Origin: Heterocephalus glaber
Taxonomy: Eukaryota > Chordata > Mammalia > Rodentia > Bathyergidae
Direction of reading: 5' to 3'
DNA length: 64,000 nt
Assembly: GCF_000247695.1 (NCBI RefSeq)
Contig: NW_004624848.1
Span: 3,765,271-3,829,270, forward strand
Numbering within the stretch: the stretch's first letter is position 1; the number at the start of each line of letters is the position of its first letter. The notes below the pieces were generated by a model that did not search any database, was not told where the DNA came from, and saw only the letters and a list, made by a program, of their open reading frames with translations. A program made the translations under genes and the position numbers. Positions 35,501 to 47,500 of this stretch are shown here, piece after piece.

Positions 35501-38500
35501 AAGGAGTTTACACTTCTGATAGAACACATCAACAAAAACCAGTAAGCCCAACTCCCAGAGACTCGCTCCGTGGTCCGTGTGTGCCCCGTCCTGTGACTTA
35601 CGTGCCTGTGCTTTCTCCTGTTTCTCCCAGGTTCTTTGCTGCCTTACTGACTGCAGTGCTGACCTACCACCTGGCCTGGGTGCCGACTGTCATGCCTGTG
35701 GATCACCCCCCCGTCAGAGCCTTCTCCGGGAAGCGCACCTCGCAGTCAGTGAACTCTCTGGCCAAGACGCATCCCTATAACCCTCTCTGGGCACAGCTGG
35801 GTCAGTAGCTTATCCGTCGATGGGAAGAATGTAAGGGGTGAAGTGGGAAACGCCAGGATGTGTGCCCTATACTGCTGTCCAGCCCTGTAATTTGAAGATT
35901 GTCAGAGGCCAGTAGAGCCCCTCTGCCCAAAGTGTGAAGAATCAGAAATGTCTGCAGACGCTGTTAGGTATTCCTGGGGAGGGGAGAGGGCAGCACAGCA
36001 AACCTCGGTCGAGAACCCTGCCCTACAAGGGCTCGAGTGGCGGAAGTAAGGCAGCAGCCAGAAGCCTTCTCTTCTCTGCATTTTCAGTTCGCATTTCCTC
36101 ACACCCCGTACCTGGGCGTGGGTCGGGATCAGCGCTCCCGTGTGGTGCTGGCTGTAGAGTCTGTGGCTTGTGAATCGGCTGGGTCACGGGGTTTGTATGG
36201 GCCAGCAGTGTGCGCTGGGGCCCCATACTCACCACGCACACAAGGAACAGGATAGGTGCATTCGTGTGCTTGTCCCAGGCCTGTGCCATTGGTGAGTTGA
36301 GTGGCACCAGGCACTCAGCCTTGGGGACTAGCAGTTCACGGGCGCAGTGGGTCCGCATTCACGTGACTGCAGAACAGCCTGGCTAGCTTGGATGGGGTGT
36401 GCGAAGGGTGCCGGGGAGAGAGGGTTAGTGTGGAGGGAGCAGCCACTCCGCCTCCCTGCATCGCCCTCCCTCCGATCTCCCGCCCTGTCCTGCCCTGCCC
36501 TCCCGTGACCCCCGGCCTCGGGGTCTGCACCAGGCCCTACTGTCCTCCTGTGCCCGCCACATTTGTACTTAGTGCGGAGCTGCTGTGGGAAGTGCTGTGT
36601 CACAGACGTCCTGCTGTAGGGGCTCCTAGAGATGGCAGGAGGGGTGCAGGGCGCCTGCTAAGGAGGGTTTACTTGAGGGAATGCTGAGGTGGCATTTTCC
36701 ACAAAAGCACAGGCGGCATATTTTAAGAGCAATAACAAAACCTGATGCTTTGAGCTGAGCGAGGGTAAGTGCTCTCTACAATACAGTAATGAGGTTCTCA
36801 CCCTGCCCTGGTACCGCTGTCCTTATTTTGTAACAGTAAAGGCAGCTTCTGTCCTTCTGTCCTTTGTCATGAGAGGTGTAAGAAAGAAAACAGCCTCCAG
36901 TTTGAGGGGTGATAGATGTGTTTTAAGTGAGTTGACTAAGACGTTTCTGGATGGTAAGACCATTGTAGTGGAAGCCATTTCTTTTGAAGTACTGGGGTTT
37001 GAACTTGGGGCCTCAGGCTTGCTGGACAAACACTGAACCACCGAGTGCCATCCCCAGCCGATAGGACCATTTTAATAGGGTCTTCTTTACGCCTTAATGC
37101 AGGGTGCAGATAGTCAGCACCAGGCGCAGGAAGAACTCCAGAAACATGCCCCGCTTACTTCCTGGGAGGGAGGAGAGTGGAACAATATCCCTCTTAAATG
37201 TGGTGGTGTTTTCCTTTTTGTGTCTAGCTGAGTTGCCTAGGCTGGCCTCAAAATTGTGACTCGTGTGCCTCAGCCTCCAAGTTGCTGGGATCACAGCCAT
37301 GTGCCACCGTGCCTTGCTACCTGTGCAGAATTACGTCATGGAGAGAAGGGGCTGCATACTGAGAGAGCGGCGTCTGAGGCTGCTGGGTCATCGATTTGAA
37401 AACAGTGCTAGTGAAGCAGTGCATTTAATTAGACCAGTGCACTTAGAATTCGGCAGGCTTCTCATCTAAATCGATCCTGTGTGTTCAGCGTTCAGGGTTC
37501 TGGCGGTTCCCATTGGTCCTTTCCCCATAGCACCGTGGCTCAGGGTCTCTGCCACCTCCCTACTGGGGAGCAGCACCCCTGTGGGGTGGAGCAGCGCCGG
37601 AGAAGGGGCAAGGCACAGGACCTCCAGGGCAGGCTGGCGCCGACCTGGGCAGTGTCTGGGCAGGGTAGCTGGCTTCCTTTGTTTTCACTGAGCGTGGCAA
37701 GTCACAGAAACAGGAAGTCGTGTGCTTCTGGGAGTACACCCTGACAATGGAGTGATGGTAGTCCAGTTTCCAAAGTAATGGAGCACTTCCATCTTGATTA
37801 GTGCAAAGACCCGCCTGGGAGGTGCCATACCCAGGGGGACAGAAGCCGAAGCAGCTCCCTCGGTGCAGCCCAGGGCTCTGTGCACTGCCGCTGAGGGGCC
37901 GGAAGCTGCACAGGTGCAGAGAGCCAGCGGTGTGGGTGTGGGTGTGGGCGCGGGCGCTGCGCTGCGTCCTGCAGGTGCCTCTGAGCAGATGGGCGGGGCC
38001 GCAGCACCGAGGTGCTTCGCCTGAGCCCCAGAGGTCCCTGCAGAGCTGAGGAGAAGCCACTTTTCTCTTTGAAAGGGCCTGGGAACGACTGACCTAAATA
38101 AATAGGAGGAAAAATAAGTCTGAAATGTCTTCATTTTCCCCCAAGTTTAAATTGCATTATTTTCAGGATGCAGCGAGACTCAGTTAAAAAAAGAAACCAA
38201 CTCACCATAACTACATTTCAGTAACTCACAAGCCACATTTCACAAGAGAGATTAGAAAACATTTTGAACTAGTGATCATAGAGATGAAGTGGGTCAGAAA
38301 GAGCAGGGTGTAAAGCCCTAACCCTCTGCCAGTGTACTGTTCAGTAGTGTGGCATTTGTTCACCTTGTCCTGCAGCGTCTTCTTCATTCTGTACTCCTGG
38401 AAACAAGGCACCTACTTGACGATTAGTAGTTTCATTGGCCCAGGACTCAAAAAAATTGCCTTCGAGTTCAGGATCCAGTAAATCCAGTAGAATGTTATGG

Positions 38501-41500
38501 GTCTGTTATTTTAATGATGTATTATTTTATGAATTTATGAAGTGATAGTATTTTTCCACACACATTGTTCTCATTGCTTTCTATAGTTTATTATAAATTT
38601 TAATGACCTTGTTTTGCTTTCTTCTTATTATTCCTTAGTTATTAAAATATATAATACTGAAAGTTATATACATTGTTAAAGAATAATGTTGCCGTGCTCA
38701 GTGGCCTTTTCCTTGTTGGTTGTTATACCAGATTTTGGATGTATAGAGTTGCCTCTTTATTAACATTGAGGGAATTTAACAAAAAGGTCCCATACATTTC
38801 TGAAACGACTGTAATACCCTACAGCAATGAGCAGATATAAAAGGAAAGGAACAGAATAAACTCTTGGTCAGGAAAGTTTTCTCAAGCAAAAACTTGTAGT
38901 ACGTGGCTGCTGTTCTGAGTTGCTCCTTAATTCCAGGATGCTTTCTCAGTCAGTTGCAGTGGCTCAGGGTTGCAGCCCTGGTGGCCTCTGGTCTGGCCTT
39001 TTCCAGGAGGATGCTGTTAGTCCCGCCCTGCCCTTGGAGGGCCGTCCTGTCCCAGAGCAGGGTGTGCTGCCTCAGGGCTCTCAGTATTGGCACTGCTTGG
39101 TGCTTTTTCCACAGCTTTGGCTCAGCCTTCATCTCTTTAACATTAGTCTGACCTGCTCTAGACCCTTGCTAAGAGTTACCAGGTTCTCACCTCTCCTTTG
39201 TAGGGACCTTGTCAGATTTTTATTTCTCCCAGCATTCTGGTTATTTCTGATGTTTCTGACTCCAGCTTGGTTGTGCAGATATGAGATAAACCCTAACTCT
39301 GCACAGAGCCTTCCCCGGCAGGAAAGGCTGGCTCCTCGCCCGCCGTAATTGTCCGCATTAGCATCGAAGTGTCAAGTGCGTGATGTGGTACTCAAAGTGC
39401 TCCTGCAGTTGTGACAAGCAGTAAAGAAGCTGAGCTTGCTGGGTGATCAGAGCACGCTTCTCTTGGTCTTCTGCCTTTATGTGAAATGTAGAGCCCTGTG
39501 GTCCCCAGGCCCATTTGCCACCAACCTGTCAGGGCATAACTTAAGAGGACATTTTTCCCCTGTAGAATTTTCATGTGAAGTAGAAGCTTTCAGATTCATT
39601 ATTCATGACTAAGTGATTGCTGTTCTTGTTAGTAAACTGCTGCTGCTGAGGTTGTGTCTGTTTATTGAGAGAATTTGAAGCAGACCACCTTACGAAGTAT
39701 TTTGAACTGATTCACTGCACATCAATTTTGAAATCCTTGAATTTGGATTTTGCCACAGGCCCGTTATCCTGGGATTCTCCCAGCAGGTTCTTCTGGTCTC
39801 CAAAATGTCTCATTGATCTGGCAGCCTGTCCCGGGATCTCACACTCGGCAGCCCCACTCCGGGCTGTACCGGTGGCCCTGCCCTCCCACGGCTCCCCGCA
39901 CATGGGAGCGACAGTGGGGCTGCTCCTGGACTTTGGGGTCTGTGGGAGGGACTCGGTTAGGAAGCCAAGCCGCCGGCTTAGCTCTCGGAGGGGCTGCTGT
40001 GCCTGTGCGCACTAACCCAGGGGGGTGGGCTTGTGTATGCTTTGCTCTCCAGGTGACCTCTATGGAGCTATAGGCTCCCCTGTGAGACTGACGCGCACCG
40101 TGGTGGTGGGGAAGCAGAAGGACTTGGTCCAGCGCATTCTGTATGTCCTGACCTACTTTCTACGCTGCTCTGAGCTGCAAGACAACCAGCTGACCTGGAA
40201 CGGGAGTCCCAGTGAAGGTGACCAGGTCATCAACGGCAGCAAGATTGTGACAGCCTTGGAGAAGGGAGAGGTGGAGGAGTCCGAGTACGTTGTGGTCACA
40301 GTGAGAAACGAGCCTGCCCTTGTGCCCCCCATCCTGCCACCCCTGACAACAGAGAGAAGGGGTCCTGGTCCCACAGGGTTAGCTGGGGCCCCGGATGGTG
40401 CTGTCAGACCCGACCGAGAAGGAGGCCGGAGGCCACCGCAGAGCTCTGAGGCTTGCAGCAGGGTGTTCCCGGGGCCAGTGCTAGACAGCACTTGGACCCC
40501 ACAGGGCGTGTTCTGTGGGGATGGAGACAGTGAGAAAGCAGCACCCCTAGCCGGCTCCTCCGAACCTTCCTGCTGTGAGGGGCCGGGGGCACGGATGGAA
40601 ATTGATCCCCACACTGCCTGGGAGGAGACGAACGAGGAGGTGCCCAAGAAACTGCCAGAGCAGTCCTCAGCCTGGCCGTGCCCCGACCGGCGGTCCCGGG
40701 AGGAGCCTCGGGCAGAAAGAGTCACTTTCCAGATCGGAAGCTCTGTGTCTCCAGAGTCTGACTTTGAAAGCCGCACCAAAAGAATGGACGAGAGGCTGAC
40801 GGGCTGCAGACGGCATCCAGAGGCAGCCGGCACCCCGGAGGCCAGGGAGGCCAGGGCAGCTGTCAGCGTGGCTTGGGATGGGCGGGCCTCCGGGTGCTCC
40901 TGCAGAGCTGCCGTCCAGAAGGGGGTGGGCTGTCCAGAGGCCCGGCCCCCTGGCCCAGGGGAGGGTGAGTCCGGCAGGGCCGTGGCTGGGGACGGAGGCG
41001 TTGGGACAGACGCGGCAGCGACAGGTGCTGCCGGGCAGCTCCGCCACTCTCTTAGCCCTGCCTCGGGAGCTGGGAGGACAGCGCCAGAGAAAACCAGGGG
41101 TTTGCACTTGAAAGACGCGGAAGGACCTCCGCGGGTGCCTGCTCTGGACAAGGCTGTGCCGCAGGACTGTGGGCTCCTGGTGGCTGCCGGCACCCGCCCT
41201 GGGCATGCCCGCGGGAAAACCGGCTGCAGGGCCGAAGGAGACCTTCCCAGAAGCGAGAGCTCGGACAGCGCCCTTGGAGACAGTGAAGAGGAAGCGTGCA
41301 CGGCCGCCGCCCTGGGTCCGGGACGCCGCGGGCACAGGACTGAGGCGGAGAAGTGGAGAGAAGAAGTGGAGCTGCCTCTGCCAAGGTAATGCCGGCTGGC
41401 CTGGCCCCGCGGGCACCTGAGCGCCTGTTGGCTGCTTCACTTAGTGTTCTCTCAGCGTCAGAAGTGTCCCCGGATTGGCACAGATGGGCTCCAGCCCGCC

Positions 41501-44500
41501 TCTGTCCAGGGACGCTCGCTGGCTGAGGTGGCCGCGCCCTCTGAGGGACATGGGTTGTCTGCCTGCTGACGCTGCGGGGAGCTGAGGTGGTGGCAGGGGC
41601 AGGGAACGAGTTGCTGTCCCCTGCGGCTGTTGGTGCTGGCAGCAGAGCCTGGCCCCCGGGAGGCGGGTCCCGCTCGCCGGGGGACCTCGTCCTACCGCTC
41701 CACAGCCGATCACGAGCTCCGTGCTGCCCGACGCAGTGCTGCGAGGCGGCTTCTGTTCCACTGCTGAGGGCGCCGCCTTGCACACAGGTCCCCCCTGCAG
41801 CCAGGCGTCTTCTCTCTCCCTTCACAGTCGGCTGAGTGTTCAGTACGAGGTACAGGAGCGAACTAACCGGCCATGGAGAGTCTTTCCCGGTGCTTCTGTT
41901 TTTTGAATCTCCCTTTCTTTCCCGGCCTCCTCCTTTGCCCTCCTGTGATCTTGCTGGAGGACCAGTGACACAGACCCCTCAGTCTGTCGTACTCTCCTGT
42001 GTCACTCAGGTCTGCGCTCCAACTGCAGCGCTACTGGAAAGGTTTCTTCTAAGCGCGCACCCTAATGGGCCGGACGTTGTTCTAGGTCTCAGAGCGCCAG
42101 CAACCCGAATGCAGGAAACTTCGGCCGCTCTCTTTTGGCGGGTTACTGCCCCACCTACACGCCCGACCTGGTGCTTCATGGGACCAGCACCGACGAGAAG
42201 CTGAGGCAGTGCCTGCCGGCTGATCTGGCCCACACAGTGCATGTAAGTGAGCTCAGCTCAGACCCGGCTGCCGAAGTGGCAGGCACCCGGTGGAGGGATT
42301 GTTCCTAGGGTGTGGGCAGGGCTCCTGGGACCAGTGGGGCCATGATCCGGCGACAGCGGTAGGCGTGGAGGGGTGGCACGGGGCAGGGCTGCCTGCCTCT
42401 CCGCTGTGCTCTGCTCTCTCCCGGTGCCTCTGTTGGCCGAGCCCGGCTGGAAGCCAGAGAGCAAGGTCACAGCTGTTGCAGACGCAGCCCGGGTCCAGAG
42501 AGGTCAGCGCAGGGGGCCCCCGAACAGGACGAGAGGGCGGGGAGCAGATCACGGAGGGGGAGCAAACAACAGCACAGGCAGTGACAGTTACGGCCTCATG
42601 GGCAGAGCTGAAGAGACCTGGCATATGGTTTGCTTTCTGTTCGATCCTTACAAGTTCCTAGAAAATTTATTTTAACCGATCTGACATTTGATGGCTGCCC
42701 AAGGATGACTGTGAGGATTAACAAGCCCCATTGGAAAATTGCCTTGCGGCCGCCGTGACATGACAGGAACTGGGCGGTGAAGGAAGCCCTGTCACTGTGA
42801 CGGGCCTGCTTGTAATTGAGCTGCTGTTGGGCAGATGTGCAAAAAAACATGTTTTGTATTAGCAACATTGTATCTTGTGCAACAGGGAGCGTCCCCACAG
42901 CGTTAGGAAAATTGGAATTTGGCCACCTCCTCAACCGACAGTTTTTTCCAAGATGGAGCAGAAGGCATTGCCTGCTTTTTGGCCTTGAACGTGTCCTCTG
43001 TGAGGACTAAGCACACATCAGATGCAGGCTGTGAGGTGGGAGCGGACCTCCTCTTGGAGGGCGAGGGCGGCTGGCAGCTGGGGACCCTGCCGGCTGCTGG
43101 CCAGACGCGGCCCCTCCTGGTGCTCCTGGCGGAACTGGCTCCTGTGGTCCAGGGGCACTGGGCGAGGGCGGCCCTCGAGCATCCTGGGCTGTGCACGCTG
43201 CTCTGCGGAGTCACGGAGGCCGGGCTGCGGATCAGAAGGCTTGCTGCCTTTCCTCCCGGGCCTCGCACCCTGTTCTGGTGTGCACACCGTGGGAGTATTT
43301 CCCTCCGCCTGCCCTCCCTGGGTCTCCCAGTTCCTCACAGACCTCTGCTCCTCCCGGCCGCTCCCCACTCCCGATGGGGCCACCGACTGCCCGTGAGCCT
43401 CTCGGCTGGGGGTTTGCCCAGAGCCCTGCTTCCACCCCTGACCTAGAAGGAGCCGGGAGCTGATGACTGATGGCCGACCTTGAACTTACCCATGAAACCA
43501 CTCGGGAAACGCTTTCGTAGTTTCTGTAGGCTGCCAAGTTCCAGTATCTAAATGTTAGATTTTCATTGTGACCATCTGGCTCTTTAATTCTTAGATTTGA
43601 AAAAACAAAACCATCTTTACGGTATCCCTTCTCCTAAAGCGTTTCTGTATTTCATTTTCCCCTTTTTAAAGGAGTGTTTTCTCACTGTAATAGTTCTTGT
43701 TTCTTTAAGCTATGCAGTCAGCCTGAGAAATTGAAAGTTATTAAGCATGATAAGATATATTGTGTCAAATTGTGGCTACATCCAAAGTGCAGCCGTGCAG
43801 GATGTTAATAGGAAATTGGGAAGGGTTCATAAAAGTATCTTCAGAAGTTCAGTATATTCAGAATATATCCAGTTAGCATCAGTGGATTTCTAATTGCACT
43901 TGACACATTCATTATCATCATAATGAATTTTGCTTTTGAAGTAGTGTTCCGTGTAGACTGCCTCTCAGACTGGCACTCTGGTCTATAGCAGTTTTTTAAG
44001 AAAAAGCTTTACTTTCAACTTCGTTTACAAATATTTGTTGAAGAATCAATTAGTTTTTAAAAAACATTGTATTGAATTTACTGCTCCGTAAAGCATAGTG
44101 ATTATTTAAATTCTTGCGACTGTTGCCAGAGAAGGAAGCAGAGATCCAAGAATAAGCGCATGGCCAGAGTTAGAGCTGAGAATAGCTTGCAGAGAGAGAG
44201 AGAATTGGAATAAATCGCTATATCGTTCCATGCTTTCAAAACCCATCTTTTGGACATAAGTAATTTTCAGTGTTCATGCCAGACTTCATCAGGCTTTGGT
44301 ACTCATAATTCTTTTTAGAGAAGGATTTTTAGTGACTGTTTCAAAGCAACTGATTTAGGCTATCGATCTGTTTTTTAGCGCTCTGCTGCCTTGGTTGTAA
44401 ACTGTGTTTTACATGTGTGCACTTTATAGCCACATGGACTGGTTTGCAGTTTCTCCTCTGAGGTGAGGATTCTTTCTAGGGCTCCTAGTGCTGAGACTTG

Positions 44501-47500
44501 CTCTTTGTACTTTTCTTTCCAAGTCTCCTATGAAAGAGATGCATCAGCTTCCTATCATTTATTTTCATTTTCTACTATTTACATGTAAAGATTCAATTCT
44601 TTCAATATTTGAACACGTGTTCTTGTTTAGTCCGTACACTGTCTCCTTTCTGTTATTTGGCCTCTTTCCCTGATTCCTAACCTGTAGGTTATACAGCTGC
44701 CTTAAATTAGTCCGAAGTAACATTGTTTCACATTTCCCTGCCATATCTAAACGCACATTCTTCACTCCGTTTTCCTCCTGACTGTATATGGGAAGGAGGG
44801 CAGCGGACAAGGGAGGGGCTGTGTAGCCTCTGCCTGAGGCCCCTGGAGGCTTTGTCTGAGTCCTCTCTCTGTGTGTGAAGGCACCAGGTGGGTGCTGTTG
44901 GGGATACAGACCTGTGCGGCAGAGTAGGCCAGAGAGCCGGGGGCACTGGGCAGGCCTGGGGTTTGGGTTCGAGTCCTGTTACCACCACTCAGTCACTGAT
45001 AACCCTGAAGAAGTTGACTGGCCTTTGTAACCCTCAAACGCATGTAGAGGGATGGGTGAAATAGAATCCACTGGTTAGGAGTTAACTTCTGAAGATTTGA
45101 CGTAGTTCACCCGTGTGGCCTTGTGGCCCGGGGGCAGGTTCTTTAGTTTTCTAGTCTGTAAAATGAACAGTGCTGGTGTTACAGGTTTGAAGGTTCTGTG
45201 AGATAACCATTACTAAATGGCCAACAAATGTGAGCTGTTAATATCTGTGAAAGTGCTTTGTACATGATGAAGCAATATAATGTGTACTGAACACAGAGAG
45301 CAAAATGACAACCATTATTTTAGTAACAATGAGATTGCTGTCAGAGGTTAGAAAGTTGAATACAAATGGTGCCTGGTGGGCCGGCCCAGGAAGAGTGGTG
45401 ACGCATGCTCAAGGCCAGAAACAGCCACTCAGCCTCTGCCTGAGGTGCTGGGGGGAGCAGCGGGCAGCTCAGTCTGCTGTGGAGCGTTGTCAGAACCAAA
45501 GTTAGCACCACATTTAACGTTTTCTTTTTTTAAAATTATGTTCTAGGACTTCAGGCATTTCACAGAATAGTCTATAAAATGAAGTAACAGTTGGATATAG
45601 CAGCCTCTTCCATTTAATTTTAAGAGTAACAACAGATTGACTCCAGAAATATCATGCAGGAATCAGTAGCAAGATGAGGAGCTTTGCTAAAAATCTGGCT
45701 GTGATATATGCTCCTGAATGCCTAAGTAATCCATTCAGGGTAATCAACCAGTAAGACTACAAAAGAACAGCAAGTCCTATCAAAGAGCAAATCATTACTT
45801 AAGAAACATGGATAACATCAGATGTCTCTGAGGAGCAGTGACCTTGAAGCCAATGGCTGCAGAGGTGGCTGTGGGACAGTGCAGCAGGGACATGCGCGAC
45901 TCCGTCTCCTTGGTGCAGCACCGTCTTGGGTGCAGAGCTGCCTGTGGAGGGTTCTTAAAGTACGTGTCTTGGCCCGTAGCTGGGCTTTGATGACCAGTTT
46001 TTTAAACAGTGATACAGAATAGAGCCGAAATCATCACGGCTGGCTGGGATCGTGTGCGTGTCTGTGTGTGTTTACACCTAGACACGCTTGCACATCGAGT
46101 CAGAGGTCTCATCCTCCCACCAGGGCTGGAGGACTTCAAAGCAGGACATGGAGACTCCCCAGGACCTCCCTGGAAAGTGCTGACAGTGTTGCCAGCTGTC
46201 CCCGTAGTGGGTATCAGGGTGCATGTGAGACTGCATGGGCAGTGTCCCTTGTTTCTGGAGAGAGGTGGCAGATGGCCTTCCTCTTTTTTCTTTTTCTTTT
46301 TTCATTTTCTTAAACAGGAGAGAGTAATGCATTTACACATGAGGCTTGTGGCTCTTTGAATTCATTTTCTTTACCTAAAGGAGAAGAGAAGCTTATTTTA
46401 GGACTTTTCACACTTTATGTCTTTTGCATTGCGTCAGAATTAGACACATGCCTAATTTTGATGCTTTTTCCAATGTTAATGTTTTCCCCGATTTTTTCAC
46501 TACCTCCAAGATATATGGGCATCCGTGCCCTTCTGTATAAGAAGCTGCCTGCTCTCTCATTTCATTTTGAGGTCACCTACGTCCTCGTGTGACTGTTCTC
46601 AGGACCCTTTTGCCCTGCGCACCTTTCTGCACCTCCAAGCTGGACCTGAACGTGGCCCGGCACTTCGGCCGCTGCAGAGCGAGCACACAGGCCTTCAAGG
46701 TGCACAGGCTGCACTTGGGGTCAGGCCAGGGAGCCCAACAGGCGCCTAGGACGCCAGGCCCTACCTCCCCCAGCCCCTGGCCTCATGTGTCCTGTGCTTC
46801 CCAGGGCCCTGCACCGACCGGCAGTCTCCTGTCCGGGCCGTGAGTTCCCTCTCCTCTTTACCATTCTAGACTGTAGTGACTCACACTGAACCTGTGGGCA
46901 AGAGAACAGTTCGGAGAACCAATGCTGACAGACAGGGGATACAGCCTATAATTTCCCGTGCTCCAGGTCCGTTTGATGCGCTAGAGCTCCTGCTGGGGGC
47001 ACTGTAGGTGGCCTGGCTGGCTCATTTTACCCATAGTGAGTCAAGGAGGCGAATCCGTGGAAATTTATTTATGGAGAAACACTTAGTACCTTTGGTGTGC
47101 TGGGTTCTGTGTGTACACAGTTGAGGTCTGAGGTGAAGGCGGCCAGCGGCCCTCTGTATTAGAGAGATGTGGATGACGTGCCTCCCCTCCAGCGCTGCCC
47201 ACTAAAACACAGGGAACCCTCACGTGCCTGGCGGGGTGGCCTGGTGTGGCTGGCCCGAGCCCTCTGGAGCCTCATTTGGACACAGGCCTCAGGGATTGGT
47301 GCTGTGCTTCTGAGCCGCACCCCAGCTCAGATGTGATCCCCATGCACCCAGGGCTGGGCACTAGGAAGCAGCCCTTTGGCGAGCCTGGAGCTTCATAGAG
47401 TGATTCTGTGAAAACGGACAGAAGGCTCCAGAGAACAGGAGGGGAAAATGGAAGCAAAGCTTTTGTAAATAAGGAGGGGGAGGGGAATGGGAAAAAAGAA

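Larger units (their letters stand above)
35801..40052 (+). other. FNIP2: FNIP2 intron 12
   Basis: Holds old ID and B1 relics at 36.98-37.06 and 37.2-37.32 kb. GC-rich patches at 36.4-36.7 and 37.8-38.05 kb include a short GTGTGGGTGTGGGTGTGGGC tract (about 37.93 kb) but no exon. The 38.1-38.9 kb part is AT-rich with no supported feature. Confidence 0.8.

Noticed and set aside
40153..41301. 382-codon open frame antisense to FNIP2 exon 13
   Set aside because: It overlaps a conserved sense exon, is GC- and Ser/Pro-rich, and matches no family. It is a by-product of GC-rich codons on the other strand.
42919..43446. 175-codon open frame after exon 14
   Set aside because: GC-rich region with all frames partly open; no known protein or splice signals in FNIP2 frame.
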